The notes below the pieces were generated by a model, which saw only the letters and a program-made list of their open reading frames with translations, was not told the origin of the DNA and did no database searches. The position numbers and the translations under genes were made by a program. This document shows, one piece after another, positions 54,627-63,210 of a stretch of DNA of 64,000 bases. Positions within the stretch are counted from its first letter, which is position 1, and each line of letters opens with the position of its first letter. Origin of the DNA: an uncultured Bacteroidia bacterium (GTDB lineage Bacteria; Bacteroidota; Bacteroidia; NS11-12g; UBA9320); contig CALSTB010000008.1 of NCBI GenBank assembly GCA_943789165.1, forward strand, positions 1 to 64,000. The letters run 5' to 3'.

Positions 54627-56780
54627 ATGAAACGTTTTACCTTCCTAGCGGCCACATTTCTTCTTGTACTAAGTGCGTATTCACAGAACTCCGCGAATCG
54701 ATTAACCGTCCTTCCTCCGGATATTGGCTTATGGTCAGATGGAGATGACGCGTTTTTTGAATCTATCCAACTTACAGTAACACCACAAACGTCATATGCC
54801 GAAGTGGTTATCGACCTAAAGTTAAGCGCTGAGCTATCACAGTATAGTAGTCGTAATGACTCATTGGAATTGTTGTATAAGTTTATGTTGCCAAGCGGAA
54901 CCATCATGAATGGAGCCAGTCTGTGGATGGATGGTATTGAGGTTGAAGCGGTGTTGTATGAAAAAGGGGAGGCTCAGGTGATTTACGAGTCGTTTGTCAT
55001 TCGTCGGACTGATCCGTTGATTATCTATAAAGATGGCAATCACTATGAGGCTAGGATATTTCCTTTACTGAATCCGGGAAATCGTCAGATGCAGATGAAG
55101 CTTCTTATTCCAATTACACAAAATAGCAAAGGTGGATTTCTAAATCTGCCACTAGAAATGTTTGAACAACAACTGACTGCCAATCATATTAGACCTGTTC
55201 AAGTGAGAATAGCAGATAAGGAAAAATGGGGGAAACCCAAATTAAGTAGTGAAGTTACAATCATTGAAAATCAAGATAATTTCGAATATCAGATTACCAA
55301 TAGAGGTGGGATAAACGACGTACTTCAATTTCCAGATTATAGACCTGAGAATAGATTTAACATGTATTTGGATGATTTCACAGGCGAGCAGTTTTTCGAA
55401 ATGGTATTGGCTGATTCAAACACAAAAGGAATTCCGAAGAAAGTGGTGTTTGTCATCGACCACATCAGAAAAAGCAACCTATATGATTTTTGTCCAGCTT
55501 TTGAAGTTGGGCAACTGTTAAAAAATAGACTGATAAATACGCTGAATGTGGGAGACTCCTTTAATTTTATCTATTACGCTGGTGATGCTGCGCACTTATA
55601 TTCACCGACATGGATATCAGCGGATTCAGTTTCTTTCCATTATGCGTTAAATGGATTACCTGATGGGCAACGGGTCACAAAGAATGAAGATAACACGATC
55701 GACTTATTGGAAGAGTCGATAAAATTCATCAATGAACATGGCGCGCAAGGGACTATTTTTACACTTACAAGTGCTGAAGCTTTTGATAATTCTCCAACAA
55801 GAATAAATAAGACGGCGAATGAATTATTGGGTAAGATGGCCCAAAACTATCCGTTCGTGACCGTAGAAATTATGGAGGATGTACGAGCTGCATTCAATCA
55901 GAACGGTTCATATTCCTTTAACAATCACTTCTTCTTTAGCAAGTTATCTAACCAAACCCAAGGTGTTTTTATAAAAAGGCATTTAATAGACATAGAAACC
56001 AATTGGTGGTGGAGTTATGACGCTAAAATTTTGTCGTTAGATTATGTGTTAGACCAAGGCTTTGGTTACATCCAAAACTACTATGATTTTGTCACGTATA
56101 ATTATGACTTTAACGATGGCTTATTGTACAACAAACATTTGGTTGTGAGTCAAACGGAACAAAGACCTGGAGATGCAACAACGATTGTTGGCCAATACTT
56201 TGGTAATTCGTCCAATACAATTGAAGTTGAAATGGCACGTTCGATTGGTGGTACGATGTATAGAAATAAGGTCCAGATTGCTGGTTCGACCGGAGCGTCG
56301 TCTATCCGACAATTGTGGGCAGGTATGCACCTAAATAGCTTAATGACTCCAAATATTACACCGACGCAAAAAGCTATGGTTGTGAACAAAAGCATTGAGT
56401 ATAATGTGTTAACTGATTTTACTGCGTTTTTGGCACTTGAGCCAGATTCGATTATTATGTCGTATAACCTTCGGGACTTTCCTTTGTTGGACGTAAACGA
56501 CGCTGTAAAGGAAAGTGATATCACAGTTGCGGCGTACCCGAATCCATTTGGGCAATCTTTGAATGTTTCTCTGAACGGCGAACAAATTGTTGGACAACGA
56601 TGGACGATTACCGTAATCGATTTAACGGGAAGAAAACTAGGAAGTCAGGCTGGCATCATAGAGGCATCTAAACAGCAAATAGATCTCTCACAACTTGCTC
56701 AATCATTGTCCCAAGGCATCTATATCATGCAAGTGCAAATTGGGTCACAAGTACAGTCGATGAGAATTGTGAAGGAATAA
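54627..56780 (+). CDS. VIT-domain secreted protein with type A T9SS sorting domain
   Basis: About 717 residues from the ATG at 54627 (signal peptide to SAYSQ); an earlier TTG adds only eight residues. Residues 30-170 resemble the VIT (vault/inter-alpha-trypsin) domain, which is usually followed by a vWA domain. The middle (VVFVIDHIRKSN, VGDSFNFIYYAGDA) looks like a vWA fold whose metal site is not canonical. The end (AAYPNPFGQSLNVSL, QGIYIMQVQ) is a type A sorting domain. Its export and cell-surface role are inferred; no enzyme activity is evident. Confidence 0.82.
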   Translation: MKRFTFLAATFLLVLSAYSQNSANRLTVLPPDIGLWSDGDDAFFESIQLTVTPQTSYAEVVIDLKLSAELSQYSSRNDSLELLYKFMLPSGTIMNGASLWMDGIEVEAVLYEKGEAQVIYESFVIRRTDPLIIYKDGNHYEARIFPLLNPGNRQMQMKLLIPITQNSKGGFLNLPLEMFEQQLTANHIRPVQVRIADKEKWGKPKLSSEVTIIENQDNFEYQITNRGGINDVLQFPDYRPENRFNMYLDDFTGEQFFEMVLADSNTKGIPKKVVFVIDHIRKSNLYDFCPAFEVGQLLKNRLINTLNVGDSFNFIYYAGDAAHLYSPTWISADSVSFHYALNGLPDGQRVTKNEDNTIDLLEESIKFINEHGAQGTIFTLTSAEAFDNSPTRINKTANELLGKMAQNYPFVTVEIMEDVRAAFNQNGSYSFNNHFFFSKLSNQTQGVFIKRHLIDIETNWWWSYDAKILSLDYVLDQGFGYIQNYYDFVTYNYDFNDGLLYNKHLVVSQTEQRPGDATTIVGQYFGNSSNTIEVEMARSIGGTMYRNKVQIAGSTGASSIRQLWAGMHLNSLMTPNITPTQKAMVVNKSIEYNVLTDFTAFLALEPDSIIMSYNLRDFPLLDVNDAVKESDITVAAYPNPFGQSLNVSLNGEQIVGQRWTITVIDLTGRKLGSQAGIIEASKQQIDLSQLAQSLSQGIYIMQVQIGSQVQSMRIVKE

Positions 56781-56806
56781 TCTGATTACGAATAAGGCGT
56801 AGAAAT

Positions 56807-57139
56807 TTGAAAACATCATTGAAGGTATGTCTGAGTATTCCTTCCATTTTGGTTTTGGTTTATGTGTGGACTTTTGTTTTTCCAGAAGAATTTCAATGGT
56901 TAGTCCCATCGATGAATGCATATTATACCCAATTAAGTGTTCTTCAAGGTTTAAGACTCATTCAAGTTGTCATATTGATTAAAAAACTAATGTCATTCAA
57001 GACTTTAGAAAAGTCGAAAAAGTCAGATTGGGTTTGGTATTTGATTATCTTCAATACCATCGCTTGTTTAATATTTATCTGGAAAAAGATGGATGAGTTT
57101 GAGCGAGGACAAACAGAAAAAAAGATTGATGTTGCGTAG
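56807..57139 (+). CDS. Small multi-span membrane protein of unknown function
   Basis: 110 residues starting at a TTG (MKTSLKVCLS). Three hydrophobic spans are likely (about 8-27, 44-62 and 75-93), followed by a charged tail. I recognise no family. It lies 26 bases after the VIT-domain gene in the same direction and may be co-transcribed. Confidence 0.55.
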   Translation: MKTSLKVCLSIPSILVLVYVWTFVFPEEFQWLVPSMNAYYTQLSVLQGLRLIQVVILIKKLMSFKTLEKSKKSDWVWYLIIFNTIACLIFIWKKMDEFERGQTEKKIDVA

Positions 57140-57181
57140 TGATTTGTTTACAAGCCCGAATCGGTTAACCCATGAAGTTAT

Positions 57182-58069
57182 TTAGGAAAGAACAGTAAGT
57201 TCTTCACCTTCTTTACGCTTGCGTTTCCACCTTTTGTGTGTCCATAACCAGTAGGCAGGGTCTGCGTTTATTTGTTGTTCTAACCGTTTGGTGTGTTCCA
57301 AGCTGATAAAACCATGTGGTGTTTCACTTGGGTTGTCGGTGATCAACGACATTTCAAAACTATAGTGACCACGTTTTTCACGCTGTATGGCGCCATATAC
57401 CACTGGATAGTTATACTTCTTGGCATAACGTTCGGTTCCAAATGCAATGGCAGTTTCTTGGTTTAAAAAGGTAGTCCAAATTACGTTTTTGTTGTATGTA
57501 GGACTCTGGTCTGCGCCGAATACCGTAGCGGTATTATTCACACTTTCTTCTTCAAAAAACTTACTTGAATCTTTGGTAGTGACCATTTTGATGCCATACT
57601 TGCTTCGCGAGCTTAGCATGACTTTATTAAAAAATGGGTCGGTGAGTTTTGAAAACAAAGCCACCGTTTGGTGTTTGATTTTTAGGTCTAACGAAATCGC
57701 GATGATTTCCCAATTGCTGTAATGGCCTCCAACCAAAATGACGCTCTGACCTTTTTCGGCAAAGGCATCAATGAGTTCTGGATTTTTGACCGTTAAGCGT
57801 TTAAGTGCCTGTTGTTTTGAAATGCTGAAAAACTTAACACTTTCAACAATTATGTCTGCGAGGTGTTTGTAAAACTGCTTGGCAATGGCATTGATTTCCT
57901 TATCCGACTTGTCAGGAAAGGAATTGCTCAAATTGGTAACGACTACTTTTTTTCGATAACCAACGATATGGAATAACACGAAGGACAAAAAGTTAGAGAT
58001 ACCATACAATACCCAAAAAGGTAATAGGGATATTGGTTTGATGACCACGTAAAATAGAATTCTACTCAT
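57182..58069 (-). CDS. Lipid A late acyltransferase (LpxL/HtrB-like)
   Basis: 295 residues. A single N-terminal membrane segment leads to the acyltransferase domain with the catalytic motif GGHYSNWE (the family's HxxxxD/E). The end (YWLWTHKRWKRKRKEG) fits the conserved WxHxRWK region. It adds a secondary acyl chain to lipid A at the inner membrane. Bacteroidota usually carry one such enzyme. It is the last gene of the rpsP, rimM, acyltransferase unit. Confidence 0.9.
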   Translation of the reverse strand: MSRILFYVVIKPISLLPFWVLYGISNFLSFVLFHIVGYRKKVVVTNLSNSFPDKSDKEINAIAKQFYKHLADIIVESVKFFSISKQQALKRLTVKNPELIDAFAEKGQSVILVGGHYSNWEIIAISLDLKIKHQTVALFSKLTDPFFNKVMLSSRSKYGIKMVTTKDSSKFFEEESVNNTATVFGADQSPTYNKNVIWTTFLNQETAIAFGTERYAKKYNYPVVYGAIQREKRGHYSFEMSLITDNPSETPHGFISLEHTKRLEQQINADPAYWLWTHKRWKRKRKEGEELTVLS

Positions 58070-58077
58070 ACGTACTT

Positions 58078-58578
58078 TTATTCAAGCGTAATTAATCCTT
58101 CTGGTAAATTGAATAAGATGGTTCTTTTGGATTCATCAATGGATTCGATTAACTCTTCGACAAATGGAATCAATAAATCTCGGCCTTGATACTCCACTAA
58201 GATAATGTCTTGGGCAGCATTTTCCATAATCTCCTTAATGGTACCAAGCGGGCCTATGGTGGTATCTATTACTTCGAAACCAACAAAACTGTCTTCTTCC
58301 TCGTCTACCGTTTCTATTGCCGGTAAGTACAACGACTTACTCAAAAAAAGTTGTGCTTGTTCAAGAGTATCAACATCTTGAAGCTTAACGATGTGTGGAT
58401 TTGATTTAGAAATTTCTAGTAAAAAAAAAGGAACCGGTTTATGATCAAACATCATAAAGACCGGTTCCTTTGAGTCAATTTCTATACCGTTGAATAATTC
58501 AAATCTCAACTTGCCTTCGTACCCGTGGGTTTTGATGACACGACCAACTTCGGTTAATGGGCCGGTTGAGAATATCAT
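58078..58578 (-). CDS. rimM: Ribosome maturation factor RimM
   Basis: 166 residues. The N-terminal beta-barrel shows VGRVIKTHGYEGKLR, and the C-terminal PRC-barrel shows GFEVIDTTIGPLGTIKE and LLIPFVEELI. RimM helps mature the 30S head together with S19. It starts 7 bases after the rpsP stop, the usual gene pair. Confidence 0.93.
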   Translation of the reverse strand: MIFSTGPLTEVGRVIKTHGYEGKLRFELFNGIEIDSKEPVFMMFDHKPVPFFLLEISKSNPHIVKLQDVDTLEQAQLFLSKSLYLPAIETVDEEEDSFVGFEVIDTTIGPLGTIKEIMENAAQDIILVEYQGRDLLIPFVEELIESIDESKRTILFNLPEGLITLE

Positions 58579-58584
58579 ATGAAT

Positions 58585-59244
58585 CTACTCAGCTGGTTTT
58601 TCAGCTTCTTCAGCAGGTGCTTCCTCTGCTGCAGGCGCTTCTTCCGCTGCAGGTGCCTCTACCTCAGCAACTGGTTCTTCAACAGGAGCTTCTTCAGCAA
58701 CTGGTGCTTCTTCAACCGCTGGTGCTTCTTCAGTCACCTCTACTTCTGCAACTTCTTCAGTCGCTTCTTCTACTTCTTCCGCAAGAGGAGAGTTTTTAGC
58801 CAAAATAGCTTTTTCTCTTTCTGCTCTAATCTTAGATTCACGCTCAAATACTTCAGCGTCTGCAGCTGCTTTTGCATCTGCTAACTGTGTTTTCTTGGCG
58901 TCAATTTGAGATGCTTTGTTTTCAACCCACGCGTTGAATTTTGTTTCAACTTCTTCAACTGGGAAAGCGCCTTTGGCAGCTCCCTTTAGAAGGTGGTTTT
59001 TGTACATAGCACCCTTGTAACTTAGAATCGCTCTTACCGTGTCTGTTGGTTGAGCTCCGTTTTGTAGCCACTGCACAGATTTGTCAAGGTCGAGGTCAAT
59101 TGTTGCCGGGTTTGTGTTCGGGTTATACGAACCAACTCGTTCAATAAATCTACCATCCCTTGGAGCACGTGCATCCGCCGCCACAATGTAGTAAAAAGGC
59201 TTTCTCTTTCGCCCTTTTCTTAATAATCTTAATTTAACTGACAT
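58585..59244 (-). CDS. rpsP: 30S ribosomal protein S16 with long acidic Ala/Glu tail
   Basis: 219 residues from the ATG at 59244 (MSVKLRLLRKGRKRKPFY). The S16 core occupies about 1-85 (VRLRRxGRKxxPFYxIV-type, IERVGSYNPNTNPATI). A helical region of about 60 residues follows, then about 55 residues almost entirely Ala, Glu, Val and Pro (EEAPAxEEAPxEEP repeats). Bacteroidota S16 proteins commonly carry such an extension, but its role is not known to me. The tail's repeats create long shadow frames on the plus strand. A leader of about 165 nt precedes it. Confidence 0.95.
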   Translation of the reverse strand: MSVKLRLLRKGRKRKPFYYIVAADARAPRDGRFIERVGSYNPNTNPATIDLDLDKSVQWLQNGAQPTDTVRAILSYKGAMYKNHLLKGAAKGAFPVEEVETKFNAWVENKASQIDAKKTQLADAKAAADAEVFERESKIRAEREKAILAKNSPLAEEVEEATEEVAEVEVTEEAPAVEEAPVAEEAPVEEPVAEVEAPAAEEAPAAEEAPAEEAEKPAE

Positions 59245-59263
59245 ATTATATAATTTGTTAAAA

Positions 59264-59424
59264 CGCTGGGTCTCCATTCCAGCGGGCTGCGAAGGTCGTA
59301 TTTGTAGTTGAGTTATACAAATAAATGTAGAACACATTATTTGTATTTAGTTAAAAACTAAAAGTGAGTCCATGAGAAAGTCTCAAATCCAGTTATATCA
59401 ACGAGTTTGGTGGGTACAAATGTA
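59264..59424 (-). promoter_or_regulatory. rpsP promoter and structured 5' leader
   Basis: TACATTTG on the minus strand (59424-59417) is a full -7 box. The transcript would then run about 165 nt before rpsP. The leader holds perfect hairpins: TGAGA/TCTCA (59373-59385), TTTAGTT/AACTAAA (59346-59362), TATTTGTA/TACAAATA (59299-59323) and CGCTGG/CCAGCG (59264-59284), the last ending 20 bases before the ATG. This looks like an autoregulated ribosomal-protein leader. The rest of the 415-base gap holds the ABC promoter and nothing else I can identify. Confidence 0.5.
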
Positions 59425-59637
59425 AGGTCACTTCAGGGTTTAATTGAATTTTTGTCAATTTATTAGCCAGTTTTTAGCTGTCGCGTTTACAGTTAATCGA
59501 TTTTTAACATAACAATTCAGACGACAACAGGTCTTGAGTCACTTACACATGATTCTAAAAGGGCATCATCAAACGGCATTCTCATCAACATTTTAACCTA
59601 ATTAATCGAATACCTCTCATCGATGGAATGGATGCAG

Positions 59638-59645
59638 TAAATTTG
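59638..59645 (+). promoter_or_regulatory. Putative -7 promoter element for the ABC transporter operon
   Basis: TAAATTTG fits TAnnTTTG, 15 bases before the TTG start at 59660, so the message would have a very short leader. Confidence 0.5.
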
Positions 59646-59659
59646 GCAAAATTTAAGCG

Positions 59660-60325
59660 TTGATTGAAATAAGCGGCATCGAAAAGTCATACAAAACAGG
59701 TTCAAATTTTTTGAAGGTGTTAAAAGGTATCGACATCGATATACAAGATGGTGAGTTGGTGAGTATCATGGGTTCTTCAGGATCTGGGAAATCAACTCTA
59801 TTGAATATTCTAGGTATTCTGGATTCTTATGATGCAGGATCCTACACGATTGATGGACAACTCATTCGTGACTTGTCTGAGACCGAGGCGGCTAAATTCC
59901 GTGGGAATTATATTGGCTTCGTATTCCAATCTTTCAATCTCATTTCATTTAAAACAGCCCTTGAAAACGTTGCGCTACCCTTATACTACAAAGGTGTGAG
60001 CAAAAAGAAACGTAATGAAATGGCACTCGAATACCTCGACAAAGTGGGCTTAAAACCGTGGGCACATCACAAACCAAATGAGTTAAGTGGTGGACAAAAG
60101 CAACGTGTCGCCATAGCTAGAGCGTTGATCACTGAACCCAGACTCATTTTGGCCGATGAACCTACTGGTGCACTTGATTCGGTAACGTCGCAAGAGGTTT
60201 TAGACTTATTGAAATCCATCAACAAAGAAGGAAAGACCATCATTATCGTAACGCACGAGCAAGAAATAGCCGATCAAACAGATCGCATTATCATGTTAAA
60301 AGACGGAATGGTGTTGAACGACTAA
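59660..60325 (+). CDS. ABC transporter ATP-binding protein (MacB/LolD-like)
   Basis: 221 residues. Walker A GSSGSGKSTLLN, Q-loop VFQSFNLI, signature LSGGQKQRVAIARAL, Walker B LILADEPTGALD and the switch His in IVTHEQE are all present. The MacB/LolD subgroup powers export of peptides, macrolides or lipoproteins with a four-span permease. The start is TTG (MIEISGIEKSY). The stop overlaps the permease ATG by one base. Confidence 0.95.
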   Translation: MIEISGIEKSYKTGSNFLKVLKGIDIDIQDGELVSIMGSSGSGKSTLLNILGILDSYDAGSYTIDGQLIRDLSETEAAKFRGNYIGFVFQSFNLISFKTALENVALPLYYKGVSKKKRNEMALEYLDKVGLKPWAHHKPNELSGGQKQRVAIARALITEPRLILADEPTGALDSVTSQEVLDLLKSINKEGKTIIIVTHEQEIADQTDRIIMLKDGMVLND

Positions 60326-61551
60326 TGGAGCGTTTAGGAGAAATATTTCAGAGTATGATGACTAACAAGTTGCGTACTTTCCTCACAGGGTTCTGTGTGG
60401 CTTGGGGGATATTTATGCTCGTATTATTACTCGGAGTTGGAAATGGTTTGCAAAATGGTACCAAAGAACAGTTTAAAGACGATGCTATTAACAGTATATC
60501 TGTAAATCCGGGCCAGACTAGTTTAAGTTATGACGGCCTTTTACCAGGCAGAAGAATTGACATGCACAATGCCGACTATGACTTGATTAAACGAGAAATT
60601 GCTGGTATCGATAAAATATCAGCCCGCGTGGCTCAATGGAGGTCGTTCATTGTATCGTATGAAGACAAATCTGCCGCATACCGCGTTCGTGGTGTACACC
60701 CAGATCACCAATTTGTAGAAAAAACAATCATTGTTCAAGGTAGATACATTAATGAATCTGACATAAAAGAACACAGGAAGGTATGTGTGATTAGTGTGGT
60801 CATAAAAAATGAATTGTTTGGTGAAGCCAACCCACTTGGCGAATGGATTAGTTTGAGCGGAACTTCGTGTCGGGTTGTTGGTATTTTTGAGGATGCGGGT
60901 AGCGAAGGTGAAAACGGCGTGTTGTATATGCCTATTTCAACAGCCCAACTGGCTTTTGGAAGATCAGATGTCATAGATCGACTTGTGTTTACAACTGGTG
61001 ACGCCAACCTAGAAGAGACGCAAGCAATGGCAAATCAAGTACTGGAATTGATGGCCGCCAAATACCATTTTTCGAAAGACGATCCACGTGCCATGCGGAT
61101 TAGAAATAATTTTGAGCAATACAACAGAATTTCGAAGACCATTGATTTATTAAAAACCTTTTCATGGTTGATAGGCATACTCACCATTTTTGCAGGCATC
61201 ATTGGTGTAAGCAATATCATGCTGATAACGGTTCAAGAAAGAACCAAGGAAATTGGCATACGTAAATCCATTGGGGCAACACCACTTTCTGTGGTCGCCA
61301 TCATTGTTCAAGAATCTATTATCATCACGGGTATCTTTGGATATATCGGATTGTTTCTCGGCGTGGCTTTGTTGGAACTCATTGCTAAGTTTTTACCAAG
61401 CACAGGTGCCGTGTTCTCCAATCCAACTGTCGATTTTAAAACAGCCATCATTGCGCTTATTATCCTAATCGTAGCAGGTGGACTGGCCTCGTTGGGACCA
61501 TCCATGAAAGCAGCGAATATTAAGCCTGTAGATGCTTTGGCGGCAGACTAA
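60325..61551 (+). CDS. MacB-type ABC transporter permease
   Basis: 408 residues. One N-terminal membrane segment (about 20-42), a large periplasmic MacB-like domain and three C-terminal segments with the FtsX-like sequence QERTKEIGIRKSIGATP. It pairs with the preceding ATPase (TAATG overlap). Members move substrates from the periplasm across the outer membrane with a TolC-like partner. No membrane-fusion protein is adjacent, so the pathway is incomplete in view. Confidence 0.93.
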   Translation: MERLGEIFQSMMTNKLRTFLTGFCVAWGIFMLVLLLGVGNGLQNGTKEQFKDDAINSISVNPGQTSLSYDGLLPGRRIDMHNADYDLIKREIAGIDKISARVAQWRSFIVSYEDKSAAYRVRGVHPDHQFVEKTIIVQGRYINESDIKEHRKVCVISVVIKNELFGEANPLGEWISLSGTSCRVVGIFEDAGSEGENGVLYMPISTAQLAFGRSDVIDRLVFTTGDANLEETQAMANQVLELMAAKYHFSKDDPRAMRIRNNFEQYNRISKTIDLLKTFSWLIGILTIFAGIIGVSNIMLITVQERTKEIGIRKSIGATPLSVVAIIVQESIIITGIFGYIGLFLGVALLELIAKFLPSTGAVFSNPTVDFKTAIIALIILIVAGGLASLGPSMKAANIKPVDALAAD

Positions 61552-61578
61552 AACGTAATTTAATTCAGTTCTTCTGGG

Positions 61579-61586
61579 TATATTTG
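61579..61586 (+). promoter_or_regulatory. Putative -7 promoter element for the zinc-ribbon membrane protein
   Basis: TATATTTG fits TAnnTTTG, 15 bases before the ATG at 61602. A longer TTG start at 61584 would overlap the box and is rejected. Confidence 0.55.
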
Positions 61587-61601
61587 CTTTGCCGACGTAC
61601 T

Positions 61602-61901
61602 ATGTTCAGTTTCAATTTTAGCCTTTTAGTCTACGTGTTTATTGCTATATTCTTGGTGTTAGCGGTTCTTATGTGCTATCAAGAAAGCAAAAGGAGACAG
61701 ATTAACTTCTACATAGCCTTATTACTGAGTCTTGTTTTTACAACGATCATTAGCTATATCATTATTTTAAACAGTCCTCTAAGAGAGGCCAGAGGATGTG
61801 TGAGTTGTGGCAATACCAAAAATGAATCGGATGTTTGTGGTATGTGTGGGAATCTGGTGAAACGTGATGATTACAAAATTGAGAGTCATTTAGTAGAATA
61901 G
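61602..61901 (+). CDS. Small two-span membrane protein with zinc-ribbon motif
   Basis: 99 residues from the ATG at 61602 (MFSFNFSLLVYVF). Two hydrophobic spans (about 6-26 and 36-56) are followed by a cysteine-pair knuckle CVSCG and CGMCG, eight residues apart, and a short charged tail. The cysteines could bind zinc or another metal. I know no named family. It has its own promoter-like box and a terminator hairpin after it. Confidence 0.65.
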   Translation: MFSFNFSLLVYVFIAIFLVLAVLMCYQESKRRQINFYIALLLSLVFTTIISYIIILNSPLREARGCVSCGNTKNESDVCGMCGNLVKRDDYKIESHLVE

Positions 61902-61916
61902 AGTTAAAGATACTGC

Positions 61917-61952
61917 ACAAAAAAAGGCCACTGAAATAAATCAATGGCCTTT
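61917..61952. terminator. Terminator between the zinc-ribbon protein and the ECF sigma gene
   Basis: AAAGGCCA (61923-61930) pairs with TGGCCTTT (61945-61952). A run of A before it becomes a U tract on the minus strand, so it mainly ends the sigma gene and may also act on the plus strand. Confidence 0.8.
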
Positions 61953-61970
61953 CAGATAAGTTTTTAATGC

Positions 61971-62489
61971 TTATGCGTTCTCAAATCCGTAATGACTTGA
62001 ATACGATTTTAACTGCTTACGCAATCTACGTTTCGCTACGAAGATTCTAGTTTTAACGGTTCCAATTGGAATGTCTAATTCTTCAGCAATTTCATGATAC
62101 TTAAAACCTTCCATGTTTAACTCAAAAGTGACTCTTAAGTCTTCAGGCAAGGTCTTAATAGCTTCTTGAATGTCTTCTGCTAAAAATTTATTTTCTCCAT
62201 CGTTTTCAGTTGTATGATTTGTGGAGTCCAAGAAATAGGTATTGTCGGTTGTGTCAATAAATGTATTACGACGCATGATACGTCTGTAGTTATTGATAAA
62301 ACTGTTACGCATTATCGTATATAACCAACCTTTTAGGTTTGTGCCTTCTTTAAATTTAGTTTGATAGGTCAGTGCCTTCAACATCGTTTCTTGAACCAAA
62401 TCATTTGCATCTTCCGAGTTTTTAGTCAGCTGTAAAGCGTAACTATTTAGAGCGCGTTGTTCGTTGTGAATTTTTGATGATATGTCCAT
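61971..62489 (-). CDS. ECF-type RNA polymerase sigma factor
   Basis: 172 residues. Region 2 (DANDLVQETMLKAL, LKGWLYTIMRNSFINNYRR) and region 4 (LPEDLRVTFELNMEGF, HEIAEELDIPIGTVKTRI) are complete. The form closely resembles the ECF sigma factor that is widely conserved in Flavobacteriia (recall). No anti-sigma gene is adjacent. It has a well-spaced promoter of its own. Confidence 0.93.
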   Translation of the reverse strand: MDISSKIHNEQRALNSYALQLTKNSEDANDLVQETMLKALTYQTKFKEGTNLKGWLYTIMRNSFINNYRRIMRRNTFIDTTDNTYFLDSTNHTTENDGENKFLAEDIQEAIKTLPEDLRVTFELNMEGFKYHEIAEELDIPIGTVKTRIFVAKRRLRKQLKSYSSHYGFENA

Positions 62490-62509
62490 GTTTCTGTTAT
62501 TTACTGTTC

Positions 62510-62538
62510 AAATATATATGAGATAGATGTATATACAA
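62510..62538 (-). promoter_or_regulatory. Promoter of the ECF sigma gene
   Basis: On the minus strand TTG (62538-62536) is followed after 18 bases by TATATTTG (62517-62510), 20 bases before the ATG at 62489. This is the best -33/-7 pair in the window. Confidence 0.65.
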
Positions 62539-62740
62539 GTAATTCTGTGTCTGGCTTGTGTTATGTTCCCAAAAACCGACTTAACTTATTGATTACGAGT
62601 GTTTAATAATCCTATAAAATATACTTATCGTACTATCTACTCTCCTTATTATTACAATTACCCCTCCATTTATAGATGCCCGCCACATTAGCATTGTTTC
62701 GGAACATTTGTCATGTTTTAGTATTTCTTATACGAGATAA

Positions 62741-62773
62741 TTTTGATGCAGGTTTCCACTTTGTCGATATTTG
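62741..62773 (+). promoter_or_regulatory. Promoter of the PTPS-folE operon
   Basis: TTTTG (62741-62745) is followed after 20 bases by GATATTTG (62766-62773), one mismatch from TAnnTTTG, in the 311-base gap after the sigma gene. The rest of that gap is AT-rich and without other features I can see. Confidence 0.5.
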
Positions 62774-62800
62774 CCACAATTAATGACTGATATCGGTTAC

Positions 62801-63208
62801 ATGAAAGTATCTGTTTATAGAAAATCCCACTTCAATGCCGCGCACCGTTTGCATGTGCAGGACTGGTCGGAGGAAAAAAACAAAACTGTTTTTGGAAAGT
62901 GTAATATGCCTAATTATCACGGACACAATTATGTGATGGAAGTGAAGTTAACTGGAGAAATTGACCCCCAAACGGGATATGTAATGGATTTGGGAATATT
63001 GAAGAGCATCATAAATGAAGAAGTGGTAGATCGTTATGACCACAGAAATTTAAACTTGGATATTCCTGAGTTTAAAACGTTAAACCCAACTGTTGAGAAC
63101 ATCGCAGTTGTTATTTTTAACCGATTACGAAAACGCATCGATGAACAACTTGTCCTTGGTTTACGTTTGTATGAGACTGAAAGAAATTTTGTTGATATAG
63201 AAGAGTAG
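62801..63208 (+). CDS. 6-pyruvoyl-tetrahydropterin synthase/QueD family protein
   Basis: About 135 residues from MKVSVYRKSHF at 62801; ATG 62783 would add six residues and TTG 62771 overlaps the promoter. Zinc ligands are in HFNAAHRL and YHGHNYVME, the catalytic Cys in FGKCN, and later motifs are DRYDHRNLN and YETERNFV. It acts on dihydroneopterin triphosphate, making either tetrahydropterin or 6-carboxy-tetrahydropterin for queuosine. The folE gene starts two bases after its stop, so product and substrate enzymes are coupled. Confidence 0.92.
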   Translation: MKVSVYRKSHFNAAHRLHVQDWSEEKNKTVFGKCNMPNYHGHNYVMEVKLTGEIDPQTGYVMDLGILKSIINEEVVDRYDHRNLNLDIPEFKTLNPTVENIAVVIFNRLRKRIDEQLVLGLRLYETERNFVDIEE

Positions 63209-63210
63209 TT

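Noticed and set aside
58557..58884. Leucine- or phenylalanine-rich frames on the plus strand
   Set aside because: They are antisense shadows of the Ala/Glu repeats in the rpsP tail.
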